A model generated the notes under the pieces. The model saw nothing but the letters and a program-made list of their open reading frames with translations. It ran no database searches and was not told the origin of the DNA. The position numbers and the translations under genes are program-made. Positions 60,660 to 64,000 of a stretch of 64,000 nucleotides of DNA are shown one piece after another. The stretch is taken from NCBI GenBank assembly GCA_030737875.1, contig CM060920.1, forward strand, positions 478,360,861-478,424,860, given 5' to 3'. How positions within the stretch are numbered: the stretch's first letter is position 1; the number at the start of each line of letters is the position of its first letter. The DNA is from Allium sativum. Lineage: Eukaryota > Streptophyta > Magnoliopsida > Asparagales > Amaryllidaceae.

Positions 60660-63600
60660 TGTAACACCCCGCCTCCGCTAGGGTCACTCACAAAGGAATG
60701 CACTAGCTTTAGAGGGGCATTATTGGTAAACATGCACAGAAATACCACAAGACAGAACATATAAAATAGCGGAAGTATAATCGAACTTTCATAAACATTT
60801 ATAATTAAGGTCTAAAGCCTTTTACATCAGAGTACATCAAAACCTGTCTTGCAATAGTAAAGAAGCATAAAGACTTTTTCATAAATTATTCCCCAAATAA
60901 AGACAGTAAAGTAGCCATAGCCAAGAAAAGTCCAAGCCATCCATGATGACCTTCAAGCAGAAGAAGTCCAAACTAAACAACAGTATTTCCTCCCTGTAAC
61001 CTGGGGGGGGTGGGGGGGGAAACGGAAGAAAAGAGGCAAAACAAAACGGGTCAGTCAAAAAGACTGAGTAAGCCCTATCTACTATTAGTATAAAAACTAG
61101 TAAAGTTAACTGACATGAGAAGCTGAGATGAACATAAGCATGATAACAAGATAGATAAGCTAAATCAAAATAACAGGATGAACTACTGAACTCAGGTGAA
61201 CTAAGGTGTCATGATAAATTACGATGTCAAGATAAAACAAGGTATCACATCGTCAGGTTTCTATCAAGTATAATATCCCAAGATATCTATCACGTATAAC
61301 GTCCCATGGTATCTATCCTGTACATCTGCTCTGCACCTACCGTACTAGTATCCCAACTGTATCACGTGTTATCCGTGAATGACCCTTACTCAAAAGTCGT
61401 GTAGTGGTCCATGTCAACCTAATATATCGCATATATAGGTTACTCAACTCGTATGTTTTATTCCATGTAATTGTTCAGTCCCTTGCCGTAGGCCATACGG
61501 GCTTTCCCATGAGATTCTATATTACTTTACATAGTTCCATGATCCTTAAGATCGGTTTGGACTGTTACCCTAAACCTAGCTAGGGTCTTCCAACATGAAT
61601 TAGCATCTGTACAACTAGGACTTATGCTACCTAGGGCTACTAGGGATTACGCTTACCTATTGCACGTTTTCGTATCTCGGTTTGGGTTCAACCACCTAGG
61701 GCCACTAGGGATTACGCTAACCGCCAACCGCGCCCTTTTTCCCACGCATTCATCGTGAATCGTTTTTCCATGACTGTATGCACATGTATCACATCGTGCC
61801 ATCCGAGTCCTGTCACAGGGCAGACCAGGAAATACAGGACTCGGTCGGGAGCTTACGATTTATCTGCCGATGCAGATGCTAAGGTCTGTTTTTTCTATAC
61901 GTGGCTATGGTCCCACGCGACCCCTCCCTCAACTAGCGAAAGACAAGACAGGATAAATCCTGTACGAGAACACACTACTGGCCAACCCCCAATCCGAGCC
62001 TTACCGCACCCATAATTAGATAGCAATTATGGTCTATTGGGTGTTCTCTGCCTTTCCGTACGTACCCGCTTGACCAAAGATGGAAGGTAGCCTGACGAAA
62101 AATGCTATCTAGGGTACGACCGTGTTTCGTCGACTATACCCTATCCATCCCCGTCTTTAGGTCGCTCGTATAGCAACCAAGGCATACTCTTGGTTCTTCT
62201 AACGCAGACCTTAACCTCTCATGAGCCTAGTATAATTACCTGGCAGTCCACAGAGGGATCCCAAGAATATCCTCACGTTCCCCGAAGCCGCTGCTTCGTT
62301 ACCCAGTTCGCTGGAGCCTTTATCTAAATCAGATACTTGCTCCTACTCGTATACTTAAACGATGACCTACCGTATCAGGTTACTCATCTATCTATGAACT
62401 GGTCTAAATTTCCTTGACTAAGAATCATTACTTAGTTATCCTTCAACCAAGGTTTACGACTTAGCCTTATTCCCGTTATCCTTGTTAATTACGGTTACCC
62501 ACCTAATTCTCCGAATTAGGGTTTACATAATAGATTAAGTGTCACTTAAGTTCATGACTTAATCCCGTCTACAAATCATGTCAAAATTGGCTAAGTATCC
62601 AAGTTCAAGGCTTAACCCATCTACAAATCATGTCAAAATTGGCTAAGTATCCAAGTCCAAGACTTAACCCTACAAACCATGCTCAAGTTGGTTAAGTATA
62701 TATTAACTTGACCCTATGAAATTACTTAGTCAAACCGGTCAAGTGTATTCAAGCGATTCATGACTTAGCCTTATCATGTTTTCACGTTATATTGGTTAAG
62801 TATGGGTTAACTTAACCTCAATAAATTCACGAGTTAGATTGGTTAAGCATAGATCACTTAACCACATCAAATTAACGAGTTAGATTGGTTAAGTTTAGGT
62901 CACTTAACCTCTTCAAATTAACGGGTGAGATTGGTTAAGTATAGGTCACTTAACCACTTCAAATCATCGTGTTAGATTAGTTAAGTATTTAACTTAACCC
63001 CATTAAACTACCAAGTGGGATTAATTAAGTCTAGGCTAACTTAACCCCATCCGATTATCATGTTTAGACTAGTTGAGTCTAATCTTAACCCCATCCATTA
63101 ACTGTATCTTTTGGTTAAGTGTCATTAAGAAAACTTACTTAACCTTACCAAATTATCGTGTTGGATTGATTAAGTGTTGGTTAACTTAATCCCCGTCCAC
63201 TAGTCGTATAAAAATGGTTAAGTGTCATTAGGCAAATCAAGTTACTTAACCTACCCAACCTTGTCATGTTTTGTTAAGTATCATTAACCTAATCCAATTA
63301 CTTAACCCATTTGTCCATGTCATATTTGGTTAAGAGTCATTAATCAAATTAACTTAACCCTATCATGTGGCATTAATTTCTTAATGCACCCCAACCTCTC
63401 ACATTAGACTTTGTTGTGGTTACTAGTTAAGCCGGTCGGTTCCGGGTAGCTTTACACCACAACTTGGTCTAACCTCGGGTTCAAGCACAACATGACCAAC
63501 TTCTCACATTGGGTCCTATTGTTTGCAACTACTAGTTAGGCCGGTCGGTTCCGGGTAGCTTTATGTTGCAAACTCAACCCAACCTCGAGTTGGCCACTTT

Positions 63601-64000
63601 CATGTTTAGTCTAGTGTCATGTTCATATTCAAGTTTTCAAGCAATTGGGTAGACCTAACTTAATAGGTAAATTCCCAATGGGTAGACCTAACTTAATAGG
63701 TAAATTCCCAAGCTTAAGTTTTTATGCATACTTACATGTCACTTCCATGTTATATTTCAAGTCATGTTTTCAAGTATAAACACATGTCATATTTAACGTT
63801 ACACGTTGTCATGTTTATACCCATTTACCCAAATCATGTTCATATCATTATGTTTTCCCATAATGTGACCCCAACGCTTTTTAAACTCACATATACGTTC
63901 GCAACAACGTAATGGATTAAAAGAAGAGACTTGGCAAAGGCATGACAAAAATGGATATTAAGCCACAAGTTAATCATGGTGGCAAATGAGGCACAAATGT
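60660..64000 (-). repeat. 5' LTR of element D, partial
   Basis: 3,341 bp aligning to 54035-57370 with a small offset change at a G-run (12 G at 54378-54389 versus 8 G, T, 8 G near 61003-61019). Stem-loops D1 and D2 recur at about 63394-63482 and 63493-63598 with no change I can see in the stems. The window ends inside it. Confidence 0.9.

Larger units (their letters stand above)
54035..64000 (-). mobile_element. LTR element D, 4.6-kb LTRs, non-coding interior (truncated by window)
   Basis: Minus orientation. 3' LTR 54035-58645 (4,611 bp), internal 58646-60659 (2,014 bp), 5' LTR from 60660 past the window end. LTR ends are TGTAACAACCCG and GCGGGGTGTTACA in element sense, the classic Tekay/Del-type signature. 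The PBS is tRNA-iMet and the PPT AAAAGGTGGGGAGAA. About twenty substitutions are visible across the 3.3 kb of second LTR present, so D is young but older than B. The interior has only short frames (two of about 60 codons at 60080-60456) with no recognisable domain. Confidence 0.9.

Overview
The window is non-coding, AT-rich nuclear DNA that looks like the repetitive fraction of a flowering-plant genome. The evidence is long-terminal-repeat (LTR) retrotransposons with an initiator tRNA-Met primer binding site, Mutator-like and CACTA-type DNA transposon pieces, TATA/telo-box promoters and a duplicated G-box promoter. I found no intact cellular gene, rRNA, tRNA or CRISPR array. No retrotransposon gag, protease, RT, integrase or chromodomain could be recognised. 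Nearly all open frames are under 130 codons and are translations of repeats. The species cannot be named from the sequence.

Layout: 1-5974 is unassigned AT-rich DNA. 5975-6493 is a Mutator-type MITE with a perfect 9-bp target duplication. 7120-7244 is a probable CACTA terminus. About 7640-11543 is an old plus-strand LTR remnant (F). 11544-12507 is a minus-strand promoter with a duplicated G-box module, cut off from its gene by F. From 12508 to the window end there is a nest of LTR elements. Element E (+, from 12508) carries a 1.35-kb Mutator-like foldback element in its 5' LTR and a CACTA end (22358) in its 3' LTR. Element A (-) sits in that CACTA sequence. Element B (-, complete, 22923-36720, 5-bp target duplication CAAAA) sits in A's 3' LTR. 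Element C (-, from 46122) sits in A's 5' LTR. Element D (-, from 54035) sits in C's 5' LTR and runs off the window. The right-hand ends of E, CACTA, A, C and D must lie beyond 64000.

A, B, C and E form one group of very large non-autonomous elements: LTRs of about 6.3-7.2 kb around internal regions of only 0.69-1.04 kb. D is a relative with 4.6-kb LTRs and a 2.0-kb internal region. PBS, polypurine tract and LTR ends (TGTAACAACCCG-like) resemble Ty3/gypsy Tekay/Del chromoviruses, from which they may derive; they would need proteins in trans.

The LTRs are built like transcription units: TATA box, telo-box (AACCCTAA), leader, consensus 5' splice site (often GTGAGA-TTTC), a long intron-like part with arrays of short palindromes, conserved blocks, then the LTR end. 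The most striking structure is a stem-loop seen five times in C, D and E (plus two copies in D's second LTR). Its stems differ in sequence but always pair, and its apical loop is 37 nt with a conserved core (CCCGGAACC-ACC-G). This is the best candidate for an undescribed element in the window.
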